Assembly (NCBI GenBank): GCA_016719295.1
Contig: JADKAF010000001.1
Location: forward strand, 3,472,001-3,536,000
Direction of reading: 5' to 3'
DNA length: 64,000 nucleotides
DNA from: Planctomycetota bacterium
GTDB lineage: Bacteria > Planctomycetota > UBA1135 > JADKAF01
The position numbers were made by a program, and so were the translations under genes. Position 1 is the first letter of the stretch; every line of letters starts with the position of its first letter. Positions 1 to 8,085 of this stretch are shown one piece after another. The notes under the pieces were generated by a model. That model did not search any database. It saw nothing but the letters and a program-made list of their open reading frames with translations, and was not told the origin of the DNA.

Positions 1-188
1 CCGGGTGATTTCGTCGAGATCCAATCTGCGACCGCGGCCCGCGTTGAGCTGCTCCGGAGAGAGCCAGCCAACGGCTTCCGCGGCGAACCCAGCGCCCCCC
101 CCATGAAATGCAGCGCCGTCGCCGAGCGCTCTCGTTCGCAAAGCCCCGCAGCGCGCTGGCAGCGAGCAGAGGCGCCTCGCCCGTAGCC
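1..188. other. Window edge, no gene assigned
   Basis: No gene can be supported in these bases. The minus strand has a short open stretch from about 103 down to 1 that could be part of a truncated gene, but it has no start codon and no recognisable domain. A run of eight C lies at 95-102. The transporter gene on the minus strand ends at 189. Confidence 0.3.
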
Positions 189-1121
189 TCAGAATCGGAT
201 CGACCAGCCGACGTAGAAGGTATGCGAGTCTCCGCCGATGTCCGTAAGCGTATTGGCGCGCACATAGCCTATGCGGATGCTCTGGTTATCGAAAAGCGCC
301 GAGCCGAACGCCGCGCCGTAGAGCAAGTTCCGCCGATCGTCGTCCAGGTTCTCGCCGTTCACCGAGGACTCTCCGCCCCATCCATACGCAGCGCCGCAGG
401 AGAGCCAGAGCCCGTTGTCGAAGACCTTCACGACGTGTGTCTGGAGCGCGAAGAGCGGATCCTGATCGAGCTCGTTGCCACCGAAGAAGTCGTCGTTCTG
501 CGTGTAGAAGAAGGTCGCCGCGGTGAGCTCGAAGGACCAGTCCTCATGGGTGTGGAGCAAGCCCACCTGCGGGGCGATGGCGAAGCGGTTCTGCCCCAGG
601 TTGATGAGCTTGTCGTCCATGTACTCGCCCCAGGGCACCTTGAGCTCCACCGCGGCGCCGAGCGCGGTGGAGACCGGGTTCTCCTGGCGATACTCCGCGA
701 AGTCCTGCGGCTCGATCGCGGGAGCACCGAGGAAGCTGTACGAGAAGCGAAAGATCGGATCGGCCATGCCGTCGCGCCTCACCGACGTGGCCTCTCCATC
801 GACGAGGCCCTTCCACTGGCCGGACTGGAAGGGCACCAGCGCATCGAAGCGCGCGGTCTCGCCGAAGAGTCCGAAGTAGCGAGAGAACGCCAACGAAGCC
901 GTGTGCAGATCGAACTCTACATCCTCGATCCTCAGCACCGGATCGAAGGCGAGATCGCCGGAGGTGTAGCCGTAGCCAACGCCGAAGACGTTCGTACCGA
1001 CGGGTAGCAGAGTCCATCGCCGCGGCTCGAGATCCTGACCGCGGGCTACGGAGGACGCGCAGATGTTGGGCAGGATCCCGATGGCGAACTTCGCCAAGGC
1101 CCTGCGCGACTTCGGATGCAT
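189..1121 (-). CDS. Outer-membrane transporter/porin-like protein (MetA-type)
   Basis: This 310-residue protein probably forms an outer-membrane beta-barrel of the kind annotated as transporter or phenol-degradation MetA-like. The start MHPKSRRALAKFAIG was chosen because it gives a basic N-terminus and a hydrophobic segment. The rest alternates short strand-like stretches with turns rich in Asp, Asn and Gly, and the protein ends in an aromatic residue (GWSIRF), as outer-membrane barrels do. It lies 85 bases downstream of a lipoprotein gene that follows a response regulator and a histidine kinase on the same strand, so it may be the last gene of that operon and an output or sensing partner. 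The substrate is unknown. The family call rests on overall pattern, not on a diagnostic motif. Confidence 0.65.
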   Translation of the reverse strand: MHPKSRRALAKFAIGILPNICASSVARGQDLEPRRWTLLPVGTNVFGVGYGYTSGDLAFDPVLRIEDVEFDLHTASLAFSRYFGLFGETARFDALVPFQSGQWKGLVDGEATSVRRDGMADPIFRFSYSFLGAPAIEPQDFAEYRQENPVSTALGAAVELKVPWGEYMDDKLINLGQNRFAIAPQVGLLHTHEDWSFELTAATFFYTQNDDFFGGNELDQDPLFALQTHVVKVFDNGLWLSCGAAYGWGGESSVNGENLDDDRRNLLYGAAFGSALFDNQSIRIGYVRANTLTDIGGDSHTFYVGWSIRF

Positions 1122-1206
1122 GCGGCCCACGATCGGAAGCTCGGGATCCAAGGTCAAGGACCGGAGGGATTCGCCGCGGGAGGCGCCGCGATACCGCTCG
1201 CGGCGC

Positions 1207-1851
1207 TCAGCGATAGGCGACCCGGAGGTCGGCGAACTCGGTGACCGCGTCGGCCTTGGTCCAGAGCCCGACCCAACCAGGCTCGACGAGCGCGGTCTCG
1301 AAGTCGAGCAGCAGCTCGCCGTCGAGCCAGGCCTGCACGCGCTCCGCGAGGGCCACGACGCGCAGCGTGTGCCACTCTCCGATCGCGATCGGCGCGATGC
1401 TGGTGCCCGCGGCGACCTCGCGCCGGCCGTTGCCGTGGAGGTAGGCGCGGAAGTTGTGCTCGAGGCCGTTGCCGCGGATGACGAGATAGCGGTCTCCCTC
1501 GCCGCGGATCGCGATGCCGCCCGAGGCGTCTTCCTTGCCGCTGAGGGGACGGAAGCGCACGGAGACATCGACGTCGCGCGCGCTCGCAGGCTCCGGCGCG
1601 TGGATCCAGCAGAAGAGCTCGTCGGTCTTCCGCTGCAGCAGCACGCGCGCGCCGTCGGCATCCGCGAGCACCCACTCCCCGCGCTCCACCGTGAACCCGC
1701 TCAGCGCGTCCGCGGAAGCGAGGTCGTAGGATCGCTGACGCGCGCCCTCGAGCACGAGGCTCGCCACCCCCGACGCGGGCGGCTCGAGCTCTTCGCCGCA
1801 GCTCGTGAGCCAGAGCGCGGCCAGCGCGAGCCTCCATCGCCACGGGATCAT
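1207..1851 (-). CDS. Lipoprotein with concanavalin-like (DUF1080-type) domain
   Basis: This 214-residue predicted lipoprotein has a short hydrophobic leader ending in the lipobox LTSC, with the lipidated Cys at about residue 18. The mature part resembles the jelly-roll family seen in 3-keto-disaccharide hydrolase/DUF1080 proteins. It contains strands such as VDVSVRFRPL, GGIAIRG, YLVIRGNGL and LRVVALAERVQAWLDGEL, and ends in a VGLWTKADAVTEFADLRV block. Its start ATG overlaps the stop of the upstream histidine kinase (ATGA, 1848-1851), so the two are translationally coupled. This points to an extracytoplasmic role tied to the two-component system, perhaps ligand or glycan binding. No catalytic residue is claimed. 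Confidence 0.7.
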   Translation of the reverse strand: MIPWRWRLALAALWLTSCGEELEPPASGVASLVLEGARQRSYDLASADALSGFTVERGEWVLADADGARVLLQRKTDELFCWIHAPEPASARDVDVSVRFRPLSGKEDASGGIAIRGEGDRYLVIRGNGLEHNFRAYLHGNGRREVAAGTSIAPIAIGEWHTLRVVALAERVQAWLDGELLLDFETALVEPGWVGLWTKADAVTEFADLRVAYR

Positions 1852-3245
1852 GCGCCCTCCTCCGCGGCACGCAGCGCGAGCGTGAAGCGCGCGCCGCCGA
1901 GCGGCGAGTCGCCGACCTCCAAGCTGCCCTGCATGCGCAGCGCAGCGCTACGAGCGATCGCGAGACCGAGCCCCGTGCCACCTAGCTCTCGCGAGCGCGA
2001 TCGGTCGATGCGGTAGAAGCGATCGAACACTCGTACGCGATGCTCCGGAGCGATGCCTGGTCCGTTGTCGTCGATGTCGATCCGCACGCGATCGCCATCG
2101 CGATTCACGCCGATATCGATGCGCCCCTCGCGCGGCGTGTAACGGATCGCGTTGTGCAGCAGATTGCGGAGCACGCGCTGCAGGAGCTCCTCGTCGACGA
2201 GCGCGAAGAGGGGGCGGCCAGCTTCCGGAAAGATGTCTTGCTGCTTCTCATCCGCCAACACGCAGAGCTCCTCGACCAGGTTCGCGACGAAGCCACGCAC
2301 ATCGACCGGCTTCAGCGCGACTTCGGCCCGCGACGCCTCGTGCCGCGAGAGCACGAGCAACTGATCCGCGAGCTGGGTCATCCTGTCGATCTCCTCCAAG
2401 GCGCTCTCCAGGGCCGCCCGATACTCCGCGGCGGGTCGTTCCTCGCGGAGGCACACCTCGAGCTCGGCGCGCATCGCCGCCAGCGGCGTCCGCAGCTCGT
2501 GGCTCGCATCCGAGGTGAACTGCCGCAGCGTCTCGAAGGAGCGCTCGAGGCGCGTGAGGACCCCGTTCACGGTCTCGGCGAGCTTCGAGAGCTCGTCGCG
2601 CGCCGGCGGGAGCGCCAGCCGCGCGGAGAGCTGCTCCGCGGAGACCTGCTCGAGCTCCTCGCGCATGCGCTCGACCGGCCGCAGCGCGCGCCCGGCGAGG
2701 AACCACGCGCCGAGCAGCGCGAGGAGCAGCGCCGCCGGCGCCGCGAGGAAGAGCTGCGTACGCACCACGCCGACCTCGCGGTGATGCGGCTCGGTCGCGC
2801 GCGCGACCTTCAGCACGGCGGGCTTGCCGTCGATGGGCTCGCTCAGGATCAGCAAGCGCACCTCGACGCCGCCGGCGAGCGACGCGGTGCGGAACTCGCG
2901 CCCTGCGAACGCGCGTCCACTCGCGGCCGGCAAGCGCCGCGCGCCGAGCGACGGCGAGCGCCAGAGCGGTCGGTCCTCGGCATCGACGACCTCCGACCAG
3001 AGCGAGTCCTCGAAGCCCGCGCCCGGCCGCGCCTCCACCGCCCCGACCAGCCGCGTCCGCTCGCCGTCCCACAGCAACGAGCGCTCGAGGAGCTCCGCGT
3101 CGATCACCAGCCGCTGATCGAGCGAGTCGAGCAACCCGCGCTCGAGGAAGGTCACCGCGAGCGAGGCGTAGCCGAGCACGACCAGCGCGCTCACCGCGCT
3201 GCCGAGCAGCGCGAGGCGCACCCGGATCGAGAGCCGGCGCAGCAC
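1848..3245 (-). CDS. Sensor histidine kinase (HAMP, HisKA, HATPase)
   Basis: This 465-residue membrane sensor kinase has transmembrane segments at about residues 11-33 and 165-185, which flank a periplasmic region of about 130 residues. A HAMP linker starts near 186. The phosphoacceptor motif SDASHELRTPLAAM places the phosphorylated His at 249. The ATP-binding lobe shows N-box residues (LLHNAIRYTPREG), DDNGPGIAP and GGTGLGLAIARS. Length and layout are typical for kinases paired with OmpR-type regulators. The response regulator lies 7 bases upstream on the same strand, and the downstream lipoprotein gene overlaps this one by four bases. The signal sensed is not evident. Confidence 0.95.
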   Translation of the reverse strand: MLRRLSIRVRLALLGSAVSALVVLGYASLAVTFLERGLLDSLDQRLVIDAELLERSLLWDGERTRLVGAVEARPGAGFEDSLWSEVVDAEDRPLWRSPSLGARRLPAASGRAFAGREFRTASLAGGVEVRLLILSEPIDGKPAVLKVARATEPHHREVGVVRTQLFLAAPAALLLALLGAWFLAGRALRPVERMREELEQVSAEQLSARLALPPARDELSKLAETVNGVLTRLERSFETLRQFTSDASHELRTPLAAMRAELEVCLREERPAAEYRAALESALEEIDRMTQLADQLLVLSRHEASRAEVALKPVDVRGFVANLVEELCVLADEKQQDIFPEAGRPLFALVDEELLQRVLRNLLHNAIRYTPREGRIDIGVNRDGDRVRIDIDDNGPGIAPEHRVRVFDRFYRIDRSRSRELGGTGLGLAIARSAALRMQGSLEVGDSPLGGARFTLALRAAEEGA

Positions 3246-3252
3246 CGCTCGC

Positions 3253-3933
3253 TCAGGCCTTCGCCGCGAGCTGGTAGCCCACGCCGCGCAGCGTCGTGAT
3301 CCAGCCTTCGCCGCCGGCTTGCGTCAGCTTCTTCCGCACGCGCGCGAGCACGACCTCGATCAGGTTCTCGATCGCGCTGTCGCGCTCCTCGGTCTTCCAC
3401 ACCTCGCGCGCCAGGATCTCGCGCGAGACGGGCTTGCCCGCATGACGCAGCAGGAGCTCGAGGACGTCCTGCTCGCGCTGGGTCATCTCGACCGCACGTC
3501 CCGCGAAGTGCACGGTGCGCGTCACGAGGTCCATCTCGAGCTGCGCGCAGCGGAGCTTCAGCGCTTCGCCGCCGCGCCCGCGGCGGAGCTGGGCGCGGAG
3601 ACGCGCCAGGAGCTCCGCGAACGCGAAGGGCTTCACGAGGTAATCGTCCGCGCCCGCTTCGAGGCCGGCGACGCGCTGCTCGACCGCGTCCCGCGCGGTG
3701 AGCACGAGGACGGGCGTCGCCACACCGCGTGCGCGAAGCTCGCGCAGCACGTCGAGGCCGTCCTTGCCCGGCAGGTTCAGATCCAGCACGACGAAGTCGT
3801 AGACGCTCTGCGCGAGCGCGTGGCTCGCGTCGTCGCCGCGCTCGGCGACCTGCGCCTCGTAGCCTTCTTCGCGCAGGCCGCGCTCGAGCGAGCGCGCGAC
3901 CTTGGGATCGTCCTCGACGACGAGAACGCGCAT
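3253..3933 (-). CDS. OmpR/PhoB-family response regulator
   Basis: This is a 226-residue two-domain response regulator. The receiver domain (1-120) carries the acidic pair ED at 7-8, the phosphoacceptor Asp51 in VVLDLNLPG, the conserved Thr in VLVLTARD and the Lys in LVKPFAF. The C-terminal winged-helix domain (about 125-222) contains EMTQREQDVLELLLRHAGK and ends in the typical ITTLRGVGYQL motif. It is the first gene of an operon with the histidine kinase 7 bases downstream, a lipoprotein and probably an outer-membrane transporter. It probably activates its own operon and perhaps others. The family assignment is secure, but the targets are unknown. Confidence 0.95.
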   Translation of the reverse strand: MRVLVVEDDPKVARSLERGLREEGYEAQVAERGDDASHALAQSVYDFVVLDLNLPGKDGLDVLRELRARGVATPVLVLTARDAVEQRVAGLEAGADDYLVKPFAFAELLARLRAQLRRGRGGEALKLRCAQLEMDLVTRTVHFAGRAVEMTQREQDVLELLLRHAGKPVSREILAREVWKTEERDSAIENLIEVVLARVRKKLTQAGGEGWITTLRGVGYQLAAKA

Positions 3934-4034
3934 GAGCTATCGCACCGAAAGGAATCGCGGGACGAGCGAGACCGAGGCAGAGCGTAGCCTAGCGGAGCGG
4001 CCTTGGCGAGGCGCCGTCGCCGCTCTTCCTCCGC

Positions 4035-4544
4035 ATGTCCTTCTCCGATCCCCGTTTACTCGTCGGGCTGGCCGTCGCGGCCGGCGTGCTCCTGCGACTC
4101 GGCTTGGCGCTCTTCCGACTGCGACGGCGGAACGTGATCCGCGAGCGCTCGACGCGCGGTCGCCGCGGTGAGGACGCCGCGGCGCGCGCGCTCGCGCTGC
4201 GCTTCGCGCGGGTCGAACGCCACCCGCGCCTCGCGCGCCGCCTCCGGATCGACGGCGTCGTGCACACCTACGAGCTCTGCCCCGACTTCGTCGTCGGACC
4301 GCGGCGCCGCCCGATCGTGATCGAGGTGAAGAGCGGCCAGGACCGCGATCCGCGGAACCCGGCGACGCGCCGCCAGCTCCTCGAGTACGCGCTGGCGTTC
4401 GGCGCCGCGAAGATCGGCGTCTTCGATGCGCGCGCGGGCTCGCTGCAATGGGTCGAGCTCGAAGGTCTGCCCGGCGCGCGACGCGGGGGCTGGCTGCTCG
4501 CGTTCGCGCTCGGGATCGCCGTCGGGCTCGCGCTGCGCGGCTAG
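4035..4544 (+). CDS. Membrane-anchored PD-(D/E)XK nuclease-fold protein
   Basis: This 169-residue protein has a transmembrane helix at about 8-28 and a second hydrophobic helix at about 152-167. Between them is a domain with the restriction-nuclease-like core: Glu46 in RGRRGED, Asp84 in CPDFVV, then Glu97 and Lys99 in IVIEVKSGQ, and Gln114 in RRQLLEYA. That D...ExK arrangement is the hallmark of the PD-(D/E)XK fold, which includes DNA-cleaving and decayed non-catalytic members. It stands alone, transcribed away from the response regulator and convergent with the apbE gene. Its substrate is unknown. Membrane tethering of such a domain is unusual and could mean DNA uptake, processing or surveillance; this is inference. 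Confidence 0.65.
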   Translation: MSFSDPRLLVGLAVAAGVLLRLGLALFRLRRRNVIRERSTRGRRGEDAAARALALRFARVERHPRLARRLRIDGVVHTYELCPDFVVGPRRRPIVIEVKSGQDRDPRNPATRRQLLEYALAFGAAKIGVFDARAGSLQWVELEGLPGARRGGWLLAFALGIAVGLALRG

Positions 4545-4553
4545 CCCACCAGC

Positions 4554-5600
4554 TCACGGCACAGGGAAGGAGCCAGGCACCTTCCCTGTGCAGTGGGTGG
4601 TGCCCTGCGGTGTCGTGATCCAGGCTTCGACGCCGGGATGAAGCGCGACGAGAGCCGGACCGCGCGCGGGGCCGAGGACGCAGAGCGCGGTGGCGAGGCC
4701 GTCGGCCAGCGCTCCCGTCGGAGCGATGACGGTGACGGAGAAGCGCTCGCCGAGCCCGAGGCCCGTCTCGGGGTCGATGATGTGCGCGTAGCGCACGCCG
4801 TCGATCTCGACGTACTGCCACGCGTCGCCCGAGGTCGCGACCGCGGCGTTCGCGAGCACGAGCTCCGCGGCAGCGCGCTCGGGGTCGTCGAGCGCTTCGA
4901 CCGCGACGCGCCAGCCCGGCTCAGAAGGCGGCGGCTCGCCGAGAGAGAGATCGCCTCCACCGTCCACCAGCGCGCGCGGGAAACCCTGCGCACGCAGCAC
5001 GGCCAGCGCTTCGTCCGCCGCATAGCCCTTGGCGATCGCGCCCAGGTCGATCGCGAGGTCCGGTCGCCGGAAGGCGACGGTCTCGGTCGCCGCGTCGAGG
5101 ATCAGGTCGTCGAAGCCCCGCCGCGCGCGCGCCGCGGCCAGGAGCTCCGGCGTGGGAAGCTCTCCGCTGCGCCGGGCGTTCCGCCAGAGCTTCACCATCG
5201 GGCCAACGCTGGGGTCGAAGGCCCCGCCGCTCTGCTCCCAGAGCCGGCGAGAAAGGAGCAGCACGCGCGCGAGGTCCGCGCTTATCTTCTTCGGCTGGCT
5301 CGGTGCCTCGGCGACGAGGCGACGGAGCTCGCTGTCCGGGTCGTAGTCGCTGAAGACGAGATTCAGCTCCTTCACCCGGGCGAACGCCGCGCGTGCGGCG
5401 CGCGCGACGGCCTCCGCGTCCGCGCCGTAAGCGACGATGCGGAACGGCACCCCCATCAGCACTCGCTCGAACTCGAATCTCCGCTCCGCGTGCTCTGCCG
5501 GCGCTCCGTCCGCGGAGGTCGGCGTCTGCCCGCAAGCGCCGAGCACCCACCCCATCGCGATGACGAACGCTTTCCTGCGCACCCTGTCGATCGGCTTCAT
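4554..5600 (-). CDS. apbE: FAD:protein FMN transferase (ApbE family)
   Basis: This 348-residue predicted lipoprotein would attach FMN covalently to Thr or Ser of target flavoproteins in the periplasm. The start at 5600 (MKPIDRVRRKAF) was chosen because it gives a basic n-region, a hydrophobic core and the lipobox VLGAC. Family features follow: FERVLMGVPFRIVAYG, a segment around FSDYDPDSELRRL, the block SGGAFDPSVGPMVKLW, the nucleotide-binding stretch LAIDLGAIAKGYAADEAL, VDGGGDLSLGEP, VATSGDAWQYVEIDGVRYAHIIDPETG and, near the end, a conserved Asp in APTGALADGLATAL. A 12-base hairpin overlaps the last codons. The 5' end overlaps the divergent SUMF1-type gene by 41 bases, so the promoters must lie inside each other's coding region. 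Confidence 0.93.
   Translation of the reverse strand: MKPIDRVRRKAFVIAMGWVLGACGQTPTSADGAPAEHAERRFEFERVLMGVPFRIVAYGADAEAVARAARAAFARVKELNLVFSDYDPDSELRRLVAEAPSQPKKISADLARVLLLSRRLWEQSGGAFDPSVGPMVKLWRNARRSGELPTPELLAAARARRGFDDLILDAATETVAFRRPDLAIDLGAIAKGYAADEALAVLRAQGFPRALVDGGGDLSLGEPPPSEPGWRVAVEALDDPERAAAELVLANAAVATSGDAWQYVEIDGVRYAHIIDPETGLGLGERFSVTVIAPTGALADGLATALCVLGPARGPALVALHPGVEAWITTPQGTTHCTGKVPGSFPVP
4559..4591. terminator. Hairpin between convergent genes
   Basis: A perfect 12-base inverted repeat (arms 4559-4570 and 4580-4591, 9-base loop) lies just downstream of the nuclease-fold gene and inside the 3' end of apbE. Its position between convergent genes fits a bidirectional transcription terminator, but no T-run follows. 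The loop carries CCAGGCA, so the hairpin might instead be a dispersed repeat. Confidence 0.5.
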
Positions 5601-6642
5601 CGCCGGCATGCTCCCCGTCACCGCCCCCGCCGCGCAAGAGCAAGGAGCTGCGCCGAGCGCGTCGAAGGCCGCCGCCTTCTCGGAGGAGCTCGCGAAGCTC
5701 GAGCCCGCCGCGCGCTGGAAGCGCGCCACCGAGGAGATGAAGCCTTACCGCCAGGAGATCGCCGACACCGACGTCGCGTTCGACTTGGTCGCGATCCCCG
5801 GCGGGCGCTTCACGATGGGCACGCCATCGAGCGAAGAGGGCCGCAAGGACGACGAGGGTCCGCAGCGCGAGGTCGAGATCGAGCCCTTCTGGATGGGCAA
5901 GTGCGAGGTGACCTGGGACGAGTACGACCTCTGGTCCTACGCGCTCGAGATGCAGGCGCGCGGCGAGGCGAAGAGCGCGCTCGATCGCAGCGCCGATGCG
6001 GTGACGCGCCCGACGAAGCCGTACACCGACATGACCTTCGGCATGGGCCACGACGGCTTCCCCGCGATCTGCATGACGCAGTTCGCCGCGCGCAAGTACT
6101 GCGAGTGGCTCAGCGCGAAGACCGGCCGCTTCTACCGCTTGCCCACCGAGGCCGAGTGGGAATACGCGTGCCGCGCCGGTACGAAGACGGCGTATCACTT
6201 CGGCGACGATCCCGCGACGCTGGGCGAGTACGCGTGGTTCGACGAGAACTCCGAGGCCGCGTATCACAAGGTCGGACAGAAGAAGGCGAACCCCTTCGGC
6301 CTCCATGACATGCACGGCAACGTCGCCGAGTGGTGCCTCGACAAGTACGTCGAGAGCTACGCCCCGGGCGAAGCCGGCAAGGCCCTCTGGATGCCGTTCG
6401 TGAAGCCCGATGCGGAGTATCGCCGCGTCGCGCGCGGCGGCTCTTGGGAGGACTTCGCCGAGGATCTTCGCAGCGGCGTGCGCCGCGGCTCCGAGCCGGC
6501 GTGGAAGCAGAAGGACCCGCAGCTCCCGAAGAGCATCTGGTACTTCACCGATGCGCTCTTCCTGGGCTTCCGCGTCGTGCGCCCGTACAACGAGGAGCCT
6601 TCGAAGCTGAAGCTCGAGGAGCCGGTGAACCTCGGCCGCTAG
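5560..6642 (+). CDS. Secreted SUMF1/formylglycine-generating-enzyme-fold protein
   Basis: This 360-residue protein has a signal peptide (about residues 1-26, ending near APAA) and one full SUMF1-fold domain. Visible family blocks are FDLVAIPGGRFTMGTPSSEEG, a segment with WMGKCEVTWDEY, CMTQFAARKYCEWLSAKTGR, YRLPTEAEWEYACRAGT, NPFGLHDMHGNVAEWCLD, VARGGSW and ALFLGFRVVR. In this superfamily only some members are true sulfatase activators; many others are substrate-binding or scaffold proteins. No sulfatase gene is present in the window, so activity as a formylglycine generator is not supported. The start at 5560 gives the best signal peptide. The gene is head-to-head with apbE, and an esterase-like gene follows 21 bases downstream. 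Confidence 0.88.
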   Translation: MTNAFLRTLSIGFIAGMLPVTAPAAQEQGAAPSASKAAAFSEELAKLEPAARWKRATEEMKPYRQEIADTDVAFDLVAIPGGRFTMGTPSSEEGRKDDEGPQREVEIEPFWMGKCEVTWDEYDLWSYALEMQARGEAKSALDRSADAVTRPTKPYTDMTFGMGHDGFPAICMTQFAARKYCEWLSAKTGRFYRLPTEAEWEYACRAGTKTAYHFGDDPATLGEYAWFDENSEAAYHKVGQKKANPFGLHDMHGNVAEWCLDKYVESYAPGEAGKALWMPFVKPDAEYRRVARGGSWEDFAEDLRSGVRRGSEPAWKQKDPQLPKSIWYFTDALFLGFRVVRPYNEEPSKLKLEEPVNLGR

Positions 6643-6663
6643 CGCGCAGAGCAGAACCTCCCG

Positions 6664-8085
6664 ATGCCGCAACCCCTTCGCCACACGCTACGCACTCTCG
6701 CTCTCGGGCTCGCACTCCCGCTCCTGCTCACCGCCGAGAGCGCGGCCCAGCTCCCGCGCTTGCATCTCGGTCGACGCCTGCAGCTCACCGAGCGCGCGTG
6801 GGACGAGAAAGGTCACGAAGCTGGCAAGGCGATCCTGATGCCGGCCTTCCAAGCCGCCGTCACGAGCTTCTTCACCGGGCGCTTCGCCGACGGTGCCAAG
6901 GCCCTCGATCGCGCGCGCTTCCGCTTGCTCGAGGGGCGCGAGCCGAGCGACCTCGAGCTCGCGCGGCTCGGCTTGGAGATCCTGACCCTCGTGCGCTTCT
7001 TCGCGAGCTACGAGAAGGGCCTCGTCGCCGTGATCGATCCCTTCTACGAAGTCGAGGGAACGCGCGCGGACCTCGATGCGCTCGAGCTCGTCTTCGTCTC
7101 GGCGAAGGGCGATCTCGTGCTGCCGAAGCGCGCGGCGGAGACGGTTCGCTGGGACGCTCCCGAGGGTGGCTGGCCCGAAGGCGATCATGCGCTCGTCCTG
7201 CGCGACGAGAGGGGCCGCGAGATCTCGCGGATCACGATCTCGATGGCAAGCGAGCTCCCCCGCCGCTTCGAGCGACTCCTGCGCGTGATCGAAGGGAAGA
7301 GCGGCGTCGCCGCGCGCTCGCTCGCCTTGGGCACGAACAACCTGCAGAGGTTGAACGGCGCGCAGGTCTTCGAGCGCCACGTCCCCGCGCTCGCCGAGCT
7401 CGAAGCGCTCGAGCGCCTCGCCGCGGAGCTCGAGGCCGGAACGCCGCCCTGCGCCGGCGAAGGCGATTGGCTGCTCGACCTCTCCGCCGAGCCGGAGAAG
7501 GAGCTGCCTGCGCGCTTTTATGCTCCCGCGCGCGCTAAGGAAGGAGCGGAGCCCGCGCGCCCGCTCGTCATCGCGCTGCACGGCATGGGCGGCAGCGAGC
7601 ACATCTTCTTCGATGCCTCCGGCGCGGGACGCATCGTGCGCTTGGCGCGCGAGCGCGGCTGGCTGCTCGTGGCCCCCAAGGTCGTCGGCGACAGCGGCTT
7701 CGTCGAGCGCGTGATCGAGGCGGTCGAAGAGCTGCGAGCGGTCGATCGCTCGCGCGTCTTCTTGGTCGGCCACTCGATGGGCGCTTCGCGCGCCTGCGGC
7801 GCGGTGCAACGCTCGCCGCGGCTCTACCGCGCGGTGGCGCTCTTCGGCGGCGCGGGCCGCCTGAAGGATCCGCTCGCGGCGAAGAGCGTCGCGTTCTGGG
7901 TCGGCATCGGAACGCAGGACTTCGCGTATCGCGGCGCGGTCTCGTTCGCGCGCACGCTGCAGAAGGCGGAGCATCCGCGCGTCGTGCTGCAGGAGCTACC
8001 CGGCGTCGAGCACTACACGGTGATGCAGCTCGGGCTCGATGCCGCGTTCGCGTTCTTCGACGCGGAAGCCCAGCGCGGTGGCTGA
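6664..8085 (+). CDS. Secreted alpha/beta-hydrolase (PHB-depolymerase-like)
   Basis: This 473-residue protein has a signal peptide (about residues 1-28). The N-terminal 250 residues are helical with no recognised domain. The C-terminal half is an alpha/beta-hydrolase: LVIALHGMGGS near residue 305 provides the oxyanion region, GHSMG at 369-373 contains the nucleophile Ser371, and GVEHYTV contains a probable catalytic His450. The layout resembles poly(3-hydroxybutyrate)-depolymerase-type or feruloyl-esterase-type secreted hydrolases. The substrate is unknown. The gene follows the SUMF1-type gene closely and its stop overlaps the start of the photolyase-like gene, so the three are probably co-transcribed. 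Confidence 0.85.
   Translation: MPQPLRHTLRTLALGLALPLLLTAESAAQLPRLHLGRRLQLTERAWDEKGHEAGKAILMPAFQAAVTSFFTGRFADGAKALDRARFRLLEGREPSDLELARLGLEILTLVRFFASYEKGLVAVIDPFYEVEGTRADLDALELVFVSAKGDLVLPKRAAETVRWDAPEGGWPEGDHALVLRDERGREISRITISMASELPRRFERLLRVIEGKSGVAARSLALGTNNLQRLNGAQVFERHVPALAELEALERLAAELEAGTPPCAGEGDWLLDLSAEPEKELPARFYAPARAKEGAEPARPLVIALHGMGGSEHIFFDASGAGRIVRLARERGWLLVAPKVVGDSGFVERVIEAVEELRAVDRSRVFLVGHSMGASRACGAVQRSPRLYRAVALFGGAGRLKDPLAAKSVAFWVGIGTQDFAYRGAVSFARTLQKAEHPRVVLQELPGVEHYTVMQLGLDAAFAFFDAEAQRGG

Noticed and set aside
1..110. Possible partial gene on the minus strand at the left edge
   Set aside because: No start, stop or domain could be placed in 110 bases, and it could be a shadow.
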